Source: JANQEU01 sp965242805
Lineage (GTDB): Bacteria > Bacteroidota > Bacteroidia > Cytophagales > Cyclobacteriaceae
Direction: 5' to 3'
Length of the DNA: 64,000 bases
Assembly: GCA_965242805.1 (NCBI GenBank)
Contig: CBDETD010000002.1
Location: 434,001-498,000, forward strand
Part shown: piece by piece, positions 35,283-44,077 of the stretch
How positions within the stretch are numbered: position 1 is the first letter of the stretch
Layout of the letters: each line of letters opens with the position of its first letter
The notes under the pieces: model-generated
Told to the model about the DNA's origin: nothing
What the model saw: only the letters and a program-made list of their open reading frames with translations
The model's database searches: none
Translations under genes and position numbers: made by a program

Positions 35283-35882
35283 TTAGTTCTGGAGTAAACG
35301 AACTGGTCCAATGGTTGACCTAAAAATACCACCGTTCGTCAACTCTAACTCCATGATGAAATTGTGGATCCTTGTTTCATCAGCATCAAGGTCCAGATAG
35401 AATACATTGAATCCTATCCTACCCAGTTCCGGATCAGTGAATACTACCAGGGGAATGTTTTCCGATGCCGTGTTCGTCTCGTTGAAAGTTGGATCCAATT
35501 CAGCTGCAAGGTCAGTTCCAGCAGGAAAGCTACTGTTAACTGCATTGTCGCTTACAAGTGATATCCTTACTATTTCGTCAATTGCTACAGGTTCCGGACA
35601 AGGAGAAGTAGCTTGAGCTGATGAAAAAAGGGATCCTTTAGATTGATTACCAATGTCTGATACTTGTGTGATTTGCACTGCGAATTTCACTTCAAAAGCT
35701 ACCCTCGTCAATTCAATAGTATCTTCTGTATCTTCAAAGATCCCGAAAGAATCCTCAATGGTCACTTCATCCAGTCCGGTGACTATGTAATCATTGTCGT
35801 CACATCCACCTCCATTGTTACAGCTTAAAGGAATAGGCAAAACAAAAACGATGATCAAGGCAAATGTTAGTAGCGATTTCAT
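35283..35882 (-). CDS. Lipoprotein, paralogue of the one at 26423
   Basis: The 199-residue product starts at MKSLLTFALII, which gives a good lipoprotein signal (PIPLSC); a 7-residue longer start at 35903 would spoil the leader and is rejected. It shares its strand pattern and the FPAGTDL motif with the lipoprotein at 26423. Cys pairs near the N-terminus (CNNGGGCDD) and at TSPCPEP may form disulfides. Function unknown. It is convergent with the barrel-fusion gene across the composite repeat. Confidence 0.6.
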   Translation of the reverse strand: MKSLLTFALIIVFVLPIPLSCNNGGGCDDNDYIVTGLDEVTIEDSFGIFEDTEDTIELTRVAFEVKFAVQITQVSDIGNQSKGSLFSSAQATSPCPEPVAIDEIVRISLVSDNAVNSSFPAGTDLAAELDPTFNETNTASENIPLVVFTDPELGRIGFNVFYLDLDADETRIHNFIMELELTNGGIFRSTIGPVRLLQN

Positions 35883-36016
35883 GATTCTGGCTTTAGATCT
35901 CAACTGTTTATGGTATCAATTTATTGTGCTAAAATTTAATTTCCAGTCCCCAATAAAAAGCTCCCTCACAAGGGAGAGAGCCTTCAGATTGGAATAGCCG
36001 TCAAATTACTCATAAT

Positions 36017-36523
36017 TTACCTTACATCTCCCGAGATGTAGATGTCATACGATCCGTCTTGATTGTAATCATTCAACTCGGCAAATAGAATACCCTGAAA
36101 TCCTTCATAAGAGCCCTCGCCCGTCTCGACTATCAATTTAAGTGACATCTCATTCTCACCCAATCGAGAGATCCCTGATCCTGAATAAGTACCCTTTAAT
36201 TTATCTCCTGACATATCTGAGAAAACAAATCTTCCGTCCTTTATCCGATATTTTGATTTTCCTTCAAAATGATCCTCCAGATGGGACAATGAAAGCACAA
36301 AGTCGTTGAGCAAGTTGGAAATTCCAGTGCCCTGCATTTCAATCCTTATCTGTAGTGGATCATCAGCAAATAACGATGTGTGACCTTTAATTAGCTCGGC
36401 ATAACCTTCAAAAGCAGGTTCCTGAGGTATAGCGGTTACTATTTCCGTTTTCCCCGGATCTTCACATGCGAAAACCAATGATGCCATAATAATTAGTCCC
36501 GCGAGATTTTTGATCAATTTCAT
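36017..36523 (-). CDS. Small beta-rich lipoprotein
   Basis: The 168-residue product has a lipoprotein signal (LVFAC, Cys20). The mature chain looks like a beta-barrel or sandwich with alternating strands (KSKYRIKDGRFVFSDMSG, GTYSGSGISRLGENEMSLKL) and an acidic Asp/Asn loop (ELNDYNQDGSYDIY) that could bind calcium. No family recognised. It is one of a run of small minus-strand lipoprotein genes between 35 and 37 kb, separated from its neighbours by more than 110 bases on each side. Confidence 0.55.
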   Translation of the reverse strand: MKLIKNLAGLIIMASLVFACEDPGKTEIVTAIPQEPAFEGYAELIKGHTSLFADDPLQIRIEMQGTGISNLLNDFVLSLSHLEDHFEGKSKYRIKDGRFVFSDMSGDKLKGTYSGSGISRLGENEMSLKLIVETGEGSYEGFQGILFAELNDYNQDGSYDIYISGDVR

Positions 36524-36630
36524 AATTAAGTATTTAATAGATGATTTAGTTTAAAGTGTTGATTTTCAACACACTACTTAATGACCAAACTTCTTTTTGG
36601 TAACCCTCCGACAACTTTCCGTTCCTACAT

Positions 36631-36661
36631 AAAGAAAAAACCATCCGCCGCTGGCGGATGG
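36631..36661 (-). terminator. Intrinsic terminator, minus strand
   Basis: CCATCCGCC-gct-GGCGGATGG (36641-36661) is a perfect 9-bp GC-rich stem. On the minus strand it is followed by TTTTTTCTTT (complement of 36631-36640). It lies about 140 bases after the small 73-residue lipoprotein gene at 36801. Confidence 0.8.
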
Positions 36662-36800
36662 TCTCCGTATCAAGCAAAGTATGAAGAGGTGTTACACGGA
36701 TAACAATTGATGATTGTTTTGGATATTCTTAAAGTCTTTTTGCAATTTGTCTAATGTCTTATCCCATTTACCGATTATCCGTGCACACGGGACAATCTAT

Positions 36801-37022
36801 TTATTCATAAATAGGTCCTCGGTCTCCACTTCGGCTACCTCCGACATTGCCATCACCTTCAGTTTGATCAACAACATGGACACCGGAATCACTTCCTTCC
36901 TCCAAGTTAATATTAGCGGTATTGAGATCACCACCTGGCTGAGGTGAGTCGTCTTCACTACAGGCAATGAATCCAAAGCTGGCAACAAGCAAAACGGCTA
37001 GGGCTTTTGAGATCGTTTTCAT
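36801..37022 (-). CDS. Very small lipoprotein
   Basis: The 73-residue product has a clean lipoprotein signal (FGFIAC, Cys21), then a short acidic, Gly/Asp/Ser-rich tail (SEDDSPQPGGD, later GDGNVGGSRSGDRG) with no predicted fold. The leader and start are convincing despite the size. It may be a surface-attached linker or processed peptide. A perfect 16-bp palindrome lies about 60 bases upstream and a strong terminator downstream, so it looks like a separately regulated gene near the sigma factor locus. Confidence 0.65.
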   Translation of the reverse strand: MKTISKALAVLLVASFGFIACSEDDSPQPGGDLNTANINLEEGSDSGVHVVDQTEGDGNVGGSRSGDRGPIYE

Positions 37023-37080
37023 AATTGATAATTATTTGTGGTCTTATTTCAATTAAACGTTGATTTGGCCATGGAGTCGG

Positions 37081-37096
37081 TACCCAATTTTGGGTA
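37081..37096. promoter_or_regulatory. 16-bp perfect palindrome, operator-like
   Basis: TACCCAA-tt-TTGGGTA lies 59 bases upstream of the small lipoprotein start. It could be a binding site for a dimeric regulator. The TTTT following on the plus strand makes a short terminator possible too, but no plus-strand gene ends here. Confidence 0.35.
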
Positions 37097-37180
37097 TTTT
37101 GATGGGAGAATTAAGGTAATTGTGACTCTTCAATAACATTTTACCCTGGTCAAAAGCAACTCCTCAGACAGGAAAACCTT

Positions 37181-37212
37181 CAATAAGGTCCCAGGAACAT
37201 TGGGACCTATTG
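37181..37212 (-). terminator. Hairpin after the 143-residue gene
   Basis: CAATAAGGTCCCA (37181-37193) pairs with TGGGACCTATTG (37201-37212) with one bulged base. It lies 49 bases after the stop codon of the minus-strand gene ending at 37261. The T tract is weak (GGTTTT, 37173-37178 complement), so termination efficiency is uncertain. Confidence 0.55.
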
Positions 37213-37260
37213 AGCGGAATTCTGGTGACACTTTAGCGTTAGTCGCCTTTTCCAACCGGT

Positions 37261-37692
37261 CTATCGAATCGGAAATTTTTGAATTGGAATATACAGAACA
37301 TAACTCCCAAGTATTATTAACAGACCGATCCCAATGAAAAAATACATAGGATGCGTCATCAAAGCGCTTGCTGCCTGGTGCTGTTCATAATAGATATCCA
37401 TTTCATCAAATTCCCTGGTCATTGCGATATACAGGTCCAGTTTAGAATCATATGCTTGTGAAAGCTCAAATATACTTTTCCGAAAATCGACCCAGGGATC
37501 GCGTTCAAAGCTTCCAATCTCCAATTCTACATCGCCATACATGCCTAACGCCGCCAAATATGGCTTGGTGTTTGGTTTAAATTGCTCCTCAGATTGAATA
37601 TAGGCATCCATCAACTTCCTCTTGATCTTTGGATTACCCAATGTAGATGAAAGGATAATCGAGATCATGATAGTGATAAATAGCCTTTTCAT
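37261..37692 (-). CDS. Small exported protein with C-terminal membrane anchor
   Basis: The 143-residue product has a signal peptide-like start (about 1-19) and a C-terminal hydrophobic segment (about 115-135, MYFFIGIGLLIILGSYVLYI) with a basic tail. The middle is helical. The topology suggests a periplasmic helical domain anchored in the inner membrane. No family recognised. It is divergent from the ECF sigma factor gene, 185 bases apart, so a shared control region is possible. Confidence 0.5.
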   Translation of the reverse strand: MKRLFITIMISIILSSTLGNPKIKRKLMDAYIQSEEQFKPNTKPYLAALGMYGDVELEIGSFERDPWVDFRKSIFELSQAYDSKLDLYIAMTREFDEMDIYYEQHQAASALMTHPMYFFIGIGLLIILGSYVLYIPIQKFPIR

Positions 37693-37877
37693 GATTTGTC
37701 GTTTTCATTTAATGAAGGACTTAAACATTTGTAACCCAGCCGCCATATGAAAACGCATAACCAGGATCTCACCACTTTACATTCTGTCTACTTTACATTA
37801 CCTTAAAAGTGCGTTTTCGACTGACAGATAGCATTGGGTTACCTGATCACTAAAAGATCATTAAAACCGGAACCTAA

Positions 37878-38429
37878 ATGAATGATAATTTGATCATTGA
37901 GGAAATACGGAAGGGTGACAATAAACAGTTAGCAGTAGTTTATCGAACCTATCGATCTGAGTTTATAACCTGGTTAATCAGTAATTACCAATGTACCAGG
38001 GAAGAAGCACGGGATATTTATCAGATCACTATTGTTACACTACATGAGAATATTCTCGGTAACAAACTCCAGGCCCTAACCAGCAACCTGAAGACCTACT
38101 TGTTTGCCATCGGCAAAAACAAATACCATGAGTTCAGACGCTCAGAGAATAAAATTGATAGAACGGTAAATGCACAAAGTATTGAACTGGAGCAAGTCTC
38201 TTCCTGGGAGAAATTGGAGAAAGAAAGAAAACTTCAGGTGATGGAAAAAAGTCTTGAACAACTTGGAGACCCGTGCAAAACCCTTCTGGAATTGTATTAT
38301 TTCAACGGTCTGTCAATGGAAGAGATTGCAAAGCGTGTCGGTTATAAGAACCGGGATACAGCCAAAAACCTAAAATGTAAATGTATTGTGAGGCTCAGGA
38401 AGATTTTCCATGAGCAACTTCAGGATTGA
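37878..38429 (+). CDS. ECF-type sigma-70 family RNA polymerase sigma factor
   Basis: The 183-residue protein has region 2 (about 20-85: VYRTYRSEFITWL, EARDIYQITIVTLHENI, LKTYLFAIGKNKYHEFRR) and region 4 (about 120-178: LEQLGDPCKTLLELYYFNGLS, then MEEIAKRVGYKNRDTAKNLK). This is the standard ECF arrangement without regions 1 or 3. It is followed 30 bases later by a membrane protein with an anti-sigma-like N-terminus, so the pair should form a sigma/anti-sigma switch. Target promoters cannot be inferred. Confidence 0.92.
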   Translation: MNDNLIIEEIRKGDNKQLAVVYRTYRSEFITWLISNYQCTREEARDIYQITIVTLHENILGNKLQALTSNLKTYLFAIGKNKYHEFRRSENKIDRTVNAQSIELEQVSSWEKLEKERKLQVMEKSLEQLGDPCKTLLELYYFNGLSMEEIAKRVGYKNRDTAKNLKCKCIVRLRKIFHEQLQD

Positions 38430-38459
38430 CCAAGAGCTAAAAACTTAAAATGATTTGCG

Positions 38460-39269
38460 ATGGATAAAACTTTTACAGACATAGAGCAACTAGAAAGATA
38501 CCATAAGGGCCAGTGTAATGAAAAAGAAAAGCGAGAGGTCGAGAATCGTTTAGCGGTGGACAAGGATTTTCGAGACCTTTTCGAAGACATTGAATTGTTG
38601 GAAGAAAGCCTTGGCTTATCAAAATCCACTGAAGGAATAGATGAAAAAATAGAAAGGCTCCGGCACTTGATCGATGAAGACGAGAATGCACCGGAAGTGA
38701 CATTTCCTACTCCAGAAAAAGATAATGGAAAAGGCACTTTAGTCATAAGTATTCCGGAACTAATGAATCAGTACCGAGTGGCCATTGCAGCAAGCGTGGC
38801 GCTCCTGCTTGCGGCAATAATCGTCTTCAAACCATTTGATCGTAATCTTACATTTTCCGAACTCGCTCTTTCATACTATGAACCCCCGGGAACCCTCGCA
38901 AAAACAATGAGTCAATCAGAAGTTCAATGGGCAATAGGAATTGAAGCTTTTAACAAGAGGGACTATCTGGCTGCCATAGAAGCCTGGGAAAAGATCCAGC
39001 TTCGCAGTTTCGAGCAAGATTACTTCCTTGCCCACTGTTATTTTAACGTGGATGGAAATTTACCCAAGTCAATCAGTTTGTTTGGTTTCCTGACGGAAGG
39101 TACAAGTACCTATAGCTATCCATCTGAATGGTATTTGTCTCTTGCTTTTTTAAGATCAAACGATGTCAGCAGTACAATAGATCAACTGGATAAGATCATT
39201 AATGATCCTGATCATCCCTACAAATCCGATGCAATCAAATTGAAGGCTGATATCGCAAAAATGAAATGA
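38460..39269 (+). CDS. Membrane-anchored TPR protein, probable anti-sigma factor
   Basis: The 269-residue protein has a cytoplasmic N-terminal region (about 1-100) opening IEQLERYHKGQCNEKEKREV, the pattern of zinc-less anti-sigma domains in Bacteroidota, then one membrane helix (about 106-124) and a periplasmic region with TPR-like repeats (AIGIEAFNKRDYLAAIEAWEKI, WYLSLAFLRSNDVSSTIDQL). It lies 30 bases after the ECF sigma gene on the same strand. Its stop codon abuts that of the convergent CHAT gene (TGATCA). Inferred: it holds the sigma factor at the membrane and senses periplasmic events through the TPRs. Confidence 0.7.
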   Translation: MDKTFTDIEQLERYHKGQCNEKEKREVENRLAVDKDFRDLFEDIELLEESLGLSKSTEGIDEKIERLRHLIDEDENAPEVTFPTPEKDNGKGTLVISIPELMNQYRVAIAASVALLLAAIIVFKPFDRNLTFSELALSYYEPPGTLAKTMSQSEVQWAIGIEAFNKRDYLAAIEAWEKIQLRSFEQDYFLAHCYFNVDGNLPKSISLFGFLTEGTSTYSYPSEWYLSLAFLRSNDVSSTIDQLDKIINDPDHPYKSDAIKLKADIAKMK

Positions 39270-42170
39270 TCATTCTTTGACCACCTTAAAACGACGATTT
39301 CTGAAATAGAAGAAAGCAACGATCGCAACCAGGATCAATCCATATACTTTCCAATCCAATGAAACCGATTTAATATAGGGTGAAGTGTCTCCAATACAAA
39401 TTAAAGCAGCCCAAAAGTACGGATGCGCCATTACCTGATCTTCCCGAGTGATCCCGGATAAAAAGTTGACTTTCGCATTTCGCAAAGCTTCATCCTTGGA
39501 CAATCCTGTTTCAAGTCCTTGGTAAAAGTCAATAATAATCTTGTTGTTTGCTTGTTCCCGTACACTCCATAAACTCGTTATTACTGAGGAAGAACCGGCA
39601 TACACAAAGCCACGAGCAAGACTAATTACTCCTTCTCCTCTATTAATGGGACCAGTACCAGTCTGGCATGCACTTAATACGGTCATATTTGCATTAAGAT
39701 CAATGGCATACAGGTCGTTAACAAATAATTGGCTACTCTTTTCGTCTCCCAACAAGATGTAGGAAAGGTTTCCATTTTCGTGGTTGGCCTCGGCATGAGT
39801 TGCAAGATGAATAATATCATAACCCTTTGCTTCCTTATGTAGAAGGTCGACAGATACATTTTCATCCAGGATCCTCCTCTGACCAAATAGATCTCCAACT
39901 TGGTAAACTTCATCTTGATTCCATTCCAGACCCTGAAAATAACTGTCTCCGATCGTGAAGCCACTTTCAAAATGTGGAGATATACCTAAAAATGAATTTC
40001 CTTTTGTGGTTTGACTTCTACCAGATTCAAATAGCGTAGTTGCAGAAAATGCGTAGCTGATCTGGTGATCGAAGAGCAGATAATCCTTAAAATCCGGAAA
40101 ATAAATTCGTTCGGAGGAAGGCATCTTCGTTATCAAAGCATCGAATGATATTGTACCTAGAACATCATCCGGAACTATTGTAATTTTAGTTGGTATATCT
40201 ATGGCAGATTTGATGGGTTCAATAAGCGTTTGATACATTGCATAGGCGTTCTCCATAAAGGATTGATCCTGGGCCAGTATGTCCTTCGAAAAAGTCCTAC
40301 CCCATTCTTCCTTGTCAAAGTTGATCCTACTTTTTGTAAACAGGATGGTATCCTGTGTGATTACAAAACAGAATATCGAACTATCGCCCATAAAGTATTC
40401 AATAAAGCCCTGATCAGGATCTTGAGAAGATTGAACCTGCTTCGGTGATACCGTAGATCTTCCAAAAATTGATTGATAGTATTCGGGATGGTTGTCCCTT
40501 ATCTCCTCGACTATTGCATCCCTCTTCCTCCGATAGAGCAATAACGAATCCAGGTAGTTTATGTCGGCATTGCCTTTACCCTTTGTTAGCGCTACTTGTT
40601 TCTCGTAGTAATTGACTTTTAAGTTATTCTCCTTCTCTGAAGTGATCAATTTAGGCTCTACCCTACTCTTTGCTTTGGTTCTTCTGACTGCGTCCTGAAG
40701 TATTATGGATTTACTTTTCTCAGCGAACTCAAAGGCTACGGATAAAACAGAATCAGTAGGTTGGATCTGGTAAAGTTCCCAGCAAGCCTCTAATGCCTTC
40801 TCGTAAATAGGTTTGGCCCGATCTACAAGGTTCACTTTGGATGCATCAGCAATATATTCCGATCGCATTAAGGTAATCACCTGGTCAGCCACTTTGAAGT
40901 GTTGGTAGGCGCTTTTCAAATACTCAACCCCCTCTCCCAAATGGTACAGATAGAGTAAGGTCGTCGCCTTGGATTGGAGAGAGATCAATGTTGTAACCTT
41001 ATCTCTGAGCACTTTGGAATCCAAAATGGGAACACTTGAAACGGATTTTGAATCAAAGTCTGGTATTAGTTCTTCCAGGGCCAAATTGTCCAGATTTAAA
41101 CTCGATACGTAATTCCCCAACTCAAACTCAACATCTCCAATATTGTCATAATAAAAAGGGAGTTTGCTTTGATCATTGAGTTCCAGGAAAGCCTGCTTAC
41201 CTTCCTTGAAATAAAAAGAGGAACTATCTAGCAGACCTTTCCTTTTGAAGGCAACACCTAGGTCAAAACAACTTAAACCATAATTACGAATGTCATGACC
41301 TTTATAGAATGACAGGGATGAATGTAAAATACTAATTGATGAGTCAAGTTCCCCATCCAATAGATATGTTATTCCAAGATTTCTGTTGGCATTTGCCAGT
41401 AGGATTTGGGATCGTCTTGTCTTGAAAGTTCCTAACTCTGCAATGCAGAAGAGTAAGTCACTTCTCGCCTCCGTTGTCAGATTCATAACATAAGCTTTGA
41501 TGAATGCACCCTCAATTAACGCCCTGATCTTAAAGACCTTCATTGTATTTGAAGGTTCTGCCAATTGATCAACATAATTGACAATATTGCTGTAATATTT
41601 CAGTGCGTTTTCATAGTCCCCAATTTCCCGTAGGCTCCTTGCCGTTGCAGTCAAAATTGTAGTTGTAAATCTTCCAAGAGTGTTCACAAGATCATATCGC
41701 TCCAGCAACTCCATTGCCTTATTCAATGACTCCAACGCCCGATAGGGTCGATTAAGTATCACATTTCTCGATCCAATGTTGTTATATCCTCTTATGTTGT
41801 CTTGGATCAACTTCAGATCTGCCGTATCAAGTAAAAGTTGATCCCTGATCGAAATCGCCCTTTGATAGTAGCTTATTGCTTCTTCATGGCCATTTATTTC
41901 TGGTGTAAAACCTACTTTAGAAAATGCCATACCGATATTGTGTGTTATAAAAGCAGTAGATATCGAAATTTCGCCAAATTCACGCTCCGCGATGGATTTT
42001 AAAGAATCCAATTGGACTATCTTCTCATCCCATGTTATTGAATTGATTCTGAATAGGGAATCAATTAAACTTCTGGTCCTGTCAAGATGGTCAGTTTCAT
42101 TAAGCTGAGAAGCGGAATGAAATGGGATAATAAATATCCCAAATAAGGTTAAAGTTCTGAATAACCTCAT
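39270..42170 (-). CDS. Periplasmic TPR-CHAT caspase-like protease, membrane anchored
   Basis: The 966-residue protein has a signal peptide (about 1-20), a long TPR region (about 60-420; EAISYYQRAISI, RALESLNKAMELLE, ENALKYYSNIV), a linker helix region, and a C-terminal CHAT domain (about 670-930). The caspase-like dyad is visible: His792 in IIHLATHAEA and Cys835 in VLSACQTGTG, with the usual EGVISLARGFVYAGSSSVI helix. A membrane helix (about 942-956) and basic tail (RNRRF) end the chain, so the protease should face the periplasm. It follows a subtilisin-like gene by 11 bases and converges on the anti-sigma gene. Confidence 0.85.
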   Translation of the reverse strand: MRLFRTLTLFGIFIIPFHSASQLNETDHLDRTRSLIDSLFRINSITWDEKIVQLDSLKSIAEREFGEISISTAFITHNIGMAFSKVGFTPEINGHEEAISYYQRAISIRDQLLLDTADLKLIQDNIRGYNNIGSRNVILNRPYRALESLNKAMELLERYDLVNTLGRFTTTILTATARSLREIGDYENALKYYSNIVNYVDQLAEPSNTMKVFKIRALIEGAFIKAYVMNLTTEARSDLLFCIAELGTFKTRRSQILLANANRNLGITYLLDGELDSSISILHSSLSFYKGHDIRNYGLSCFDLGVAFKRKGLLDSSSFYFKEGKQAFLELNDQSKLPFYYDNIGDVEFELGNYVSSLNLDNLALEELIPDFDSKSVSSVPILDSKVLRDKVTTLISLQSKATTLLYLYHLGEGVEYLKSAYQHFKVADQVITLMRSEYIADASKVNLVDRAKPIYEKALEACWELYQIQPTDSVLSVAFEFAEKSKSIILQDAVRRTKAKSRVEPKLITSEKENNLKVNYYEKQVALTKGKGNADINYLDSLLLYRRKRDAIVEEIRDNHPEYYQSIFGRSTVSPKQVQSSQDPDQGFIEYFMGDSSIFCFVITQDTILFTKSRINFDKEEWGRTFSKDILAQDQSFMENAYAMYQTLIEPIKSAIDIPTKITIVPDDVLGTISFDALITKMPSSERIYFPDFKDYLLFDHQISYAFSATTLFESGRSQTTKGNSFLGISPHFESGFTIGDSYFQGLEWNQDEVYQVGDLFGQRRILDENVSVDLLHKEAKGYDIIHLATHAEANHENGNLSYILLGDEKSSQLFVNDLYAIDLNANMTVLSACQTGTGPINRGEGVISLARGFVYAGSSSVITSLWSVREQANNKIIIDFYQGLETGLSKDEALRNAKVNFLSGITREDQVMAHPYFWAALICIGDTSPYIKSVSLDWKVYGLILVAIVAFFYFRNRRFKVVKE

Positions 42171-42181
42171 TTAGATTCATT

Positions 42182-43453
42182 CTAATTGTTCGGCGTACAG
42201 CTGGAAGTAACATCCAGTTTGCCCTCACTAATGATAGGAGCTCCTATATCTATTGCATTCTCCACAATGCATTCGATTATTTGTTGACTAGTAAGACTGG
42301 TGCTTGATTTGAGTTCTGCTGCCCTGGCCACTACCAATGGTGTTGCATAAGAAGTTCCATAAAACTCAGGATATGTACCTACAGCCGCCACTCCAACCGT
42401 ATTAGGACCAAAGTTAGAGTAATTTGCAAGGGCATTCGATGTTGTCTTGTCAATCGCTGCAACAGAGATGACATTGGTCATTGTGACCTGAAATTGTGAA
42501 GGATATTGAGGGCAGCAATCATTGTTCAAAGAATCGTTCCCCGCGGCAGCGGCTAATAGGATATCATTCTCAAAAGCTTTGTCCAGAATCAGTTTTAGAG
42601 CAATTTCCGAAGGTCCGATTTCTTTATTCTTTGTTTGATACCCCCAGCTTGCATTGATGATACTGGCTTTGTTTTTTATGGCATAATCAATTGCACACAA
42701 GCCATTTGAAAACTTCCCTTCTCCGTTTTCATCAAATATCCTTAAATCCATGAATCGGGGTGTAACACCACTGATGTTGTTAGCGATCAGTAGACTAACC
42801 TCCGTACCATGAGAATCCAACTTCCTTGCTTCCTGCGAGGGGCCGTAAACAAAATCGAATCCAAAAAAATCATCGACATAGCAATTTCCATCATCATCAT
42901 TCTCATTGAATAGATCATCCACGTTTAGCAATTCTCCTGCGTTGTGCCACATCAAGTCACTAAGAGCACTATTGTCTGAATCTATTCCACCATCTATTAC
43001 AGCTATTACAATTTCTGATGATTCATCCGTTGGTTTTGCTTCCAGAACATTAATAGAATCAAAAACGATTTCGTTAGTCAAATCTACATTTACATAAAAA
43101 TTCAGGAACGCCTGGTTGCCCTCACCTAAATCATCCAGGTCATCCTCCACTGCACCTAGAACTTCGTCAAGGTCAAGTTCTGGCTCTATTTCGAGGGTCC
43201 ATAATTGATCACTACAAGGGCACCTTTTAAATATCTTGATAGTGTCCGACTGTGGTAGTTTTTCAACCAACTTCTCTTCCGTTAGTGGATCTTTCAACCA
43301 CACCACGATTTCATTAGGAACATATTGAATTGGATCGATTTCACATTCCGGAGCTGAATCACAAGGGTCTTGAACCCAGAACGGCTCACAAGAAAATATT
43401 GATGAACATAAAATAGAAATAAAAGCAATGGAGGTAATCCTATAAGATCTCAT
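42182..43453 (-). CDS. Subtilisin-like (S8) serine peptidase lipoprotein
   Basis: The 423-residue product has a lipoprotein signal (SIFSC, Cys22). Residues about 25-130 resemble a short propeptide with two Cys pairs (DPCDSAPEC; CPCSDQ). The S8 domain has the complete triad: Asp154 in VIAVIDGGIDSD, His215 in DSHGTEVSLL and Ser368 in YGTSYATPLVVA; the oxyanion Asn is in AAAAGNDSL. It is the first gene of an operon with the TPR-CHAT protease (11-base gap). Both being proteases outside the cytoplasm suggests a cascade; which cleaves which is unknown. Confidence 0.9.
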   Translation of the reverse strand: MRSYRITSIAFISILCSSIFSCEPFWVQDPCDSAPECEIDPIQYVPNEIVVWLKDPLTEEKLVEKLPQSDTIKIFKRCPCSDQLWTLEIEPELDLDEVLGAVEDDLDDLGEGNQAFLNFYVNVDLTNEIVFDSINVLEAKPTDESSEIVIAVIDGGIDSDNSALSDLMWHNAGELLNVDDLFNENDDDGNCYVDDFFGFDFVYGPSQEARKLDSHGTEVSLLIANNISGVTPRFMDLRIFDENGEGKFSNGLCAIDYAIKNKASIINASWGYQTKNKEIGPSEIALKLILDKAFENDILLAAAAGNDSLNNDCCPQYPSQFQVTMTNVISVAAIDKTTSNALANYSNFGPNTVGVAAVGTYPEFYGTSYATPLVVARAAELKSSTSLTSQQIIECIVENAIDIGAPIISEGKLDVTSSCTPNN

Positions 43454-43608
43454 AACAGGTCGGTTTTAGCGAGTGAAAAATAGTTTGAGTAACCCTCTTA
43501 AGTTACTGAATATCAACACTATTTCAAAGGATAGCTAATTCTAAAACCGTGCTTTAGAATCCTGTCAAGAATATCTTAGACTTTTACAACAATAAGCACT
43601 GGGCAATG

Positions 43609-43663
43609 AGCAGTTGACACTAACTCGCATCGCTATATTAGTTAGTGTTCATTACTAACTGCT
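43609..43663. repeat. Nested palindrome downstream of the 132-residue secreted protein gene
   Basis: ACACTAACT (43617-43625) is perfectly inverted at 43640-43648, and AGCAGTT (43609-43615) at 43657-43663. CATTG words repeat on the right flank. There is no T tract on the minus strand, so it is not a typical terminator even though it follows the gene ending at 43679. Confidence 0.5.
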
Positions 43664-43678
43664 AATTATTCATTGAAA

Positions 43679-44077
43679 TTACTCATTGTTCATTGCCATT
43701 AGTTTGTTGTATTCCTCTTCCACTTTCATCCAGTTTGTGTTAGGCCAGTGCCACCAGTTCTCCATTCGCTCTTCGTCGGTGGTTCTCGACCACTTATCCA
43801 AAGCCTTGCTAAAGGCTTTAAGATCAGCTTCTTCATACATATTCATCAGGTTGCGTAATGACGTGATATGCAGTTCGATAAGGTTTGCTACTTTATTGGG
43901 ATCTTCACTTCCCCAAACGTCCTCAACCATTCCTTTTACTCTTTCATAGGAAGTTGGAAATTGAGATTGGGCCCATTCGGTATTGGAGGCATATTCCTCA
44001 TCTTGGGCTAAAACGGGATGAAATGAAAAACATAGAAGAAATCCTAAAATGTAAATGATATTTTTGGTGGATGACAT
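43679..44077 (-). CDS. Small secreted protein, paralogue of the one at 50459
   Basis: The 132-residue product has a signal peptide (cleaved near VLAQ, residue 24). The mature helical domain shares a characteristic C-terminal block with the protein at 50459: ALDKWSR, then ENWW.WP.TNWMKVE.EY. Conserved Trp residues dominate (ENWWHWPNTNW). No family recognised. It lies at the outer edge of the first copy of a duplicated two-component cassette, while its paralogue lies at the outer edge of the second copy. Association with the kinases is inferred from this recurrence. Confidence 0.65.
   Translation of the reverse strand: MSSTKNIIYILGFLLCFSFHPVLAQDEEYASNTEWAQSQFPTSYERVKGMVEDVWGSEDPNKVANLIELHITSLRNLMNMYEEADLKAFSKALDKWSRTTDEERMENWWHWPNTNWMKVEEEYNKLMAMNNE

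Noticed and set aside
37878..43453. Type III-E CRISPR (Craspase) locus
   Set aside because: A TPR-CHAT protease and sigma factor are present, but there is no Cas7-11, no repeat array and no cytoplasmic protease; signal peptide and anchor place it outside the cytoplasm.
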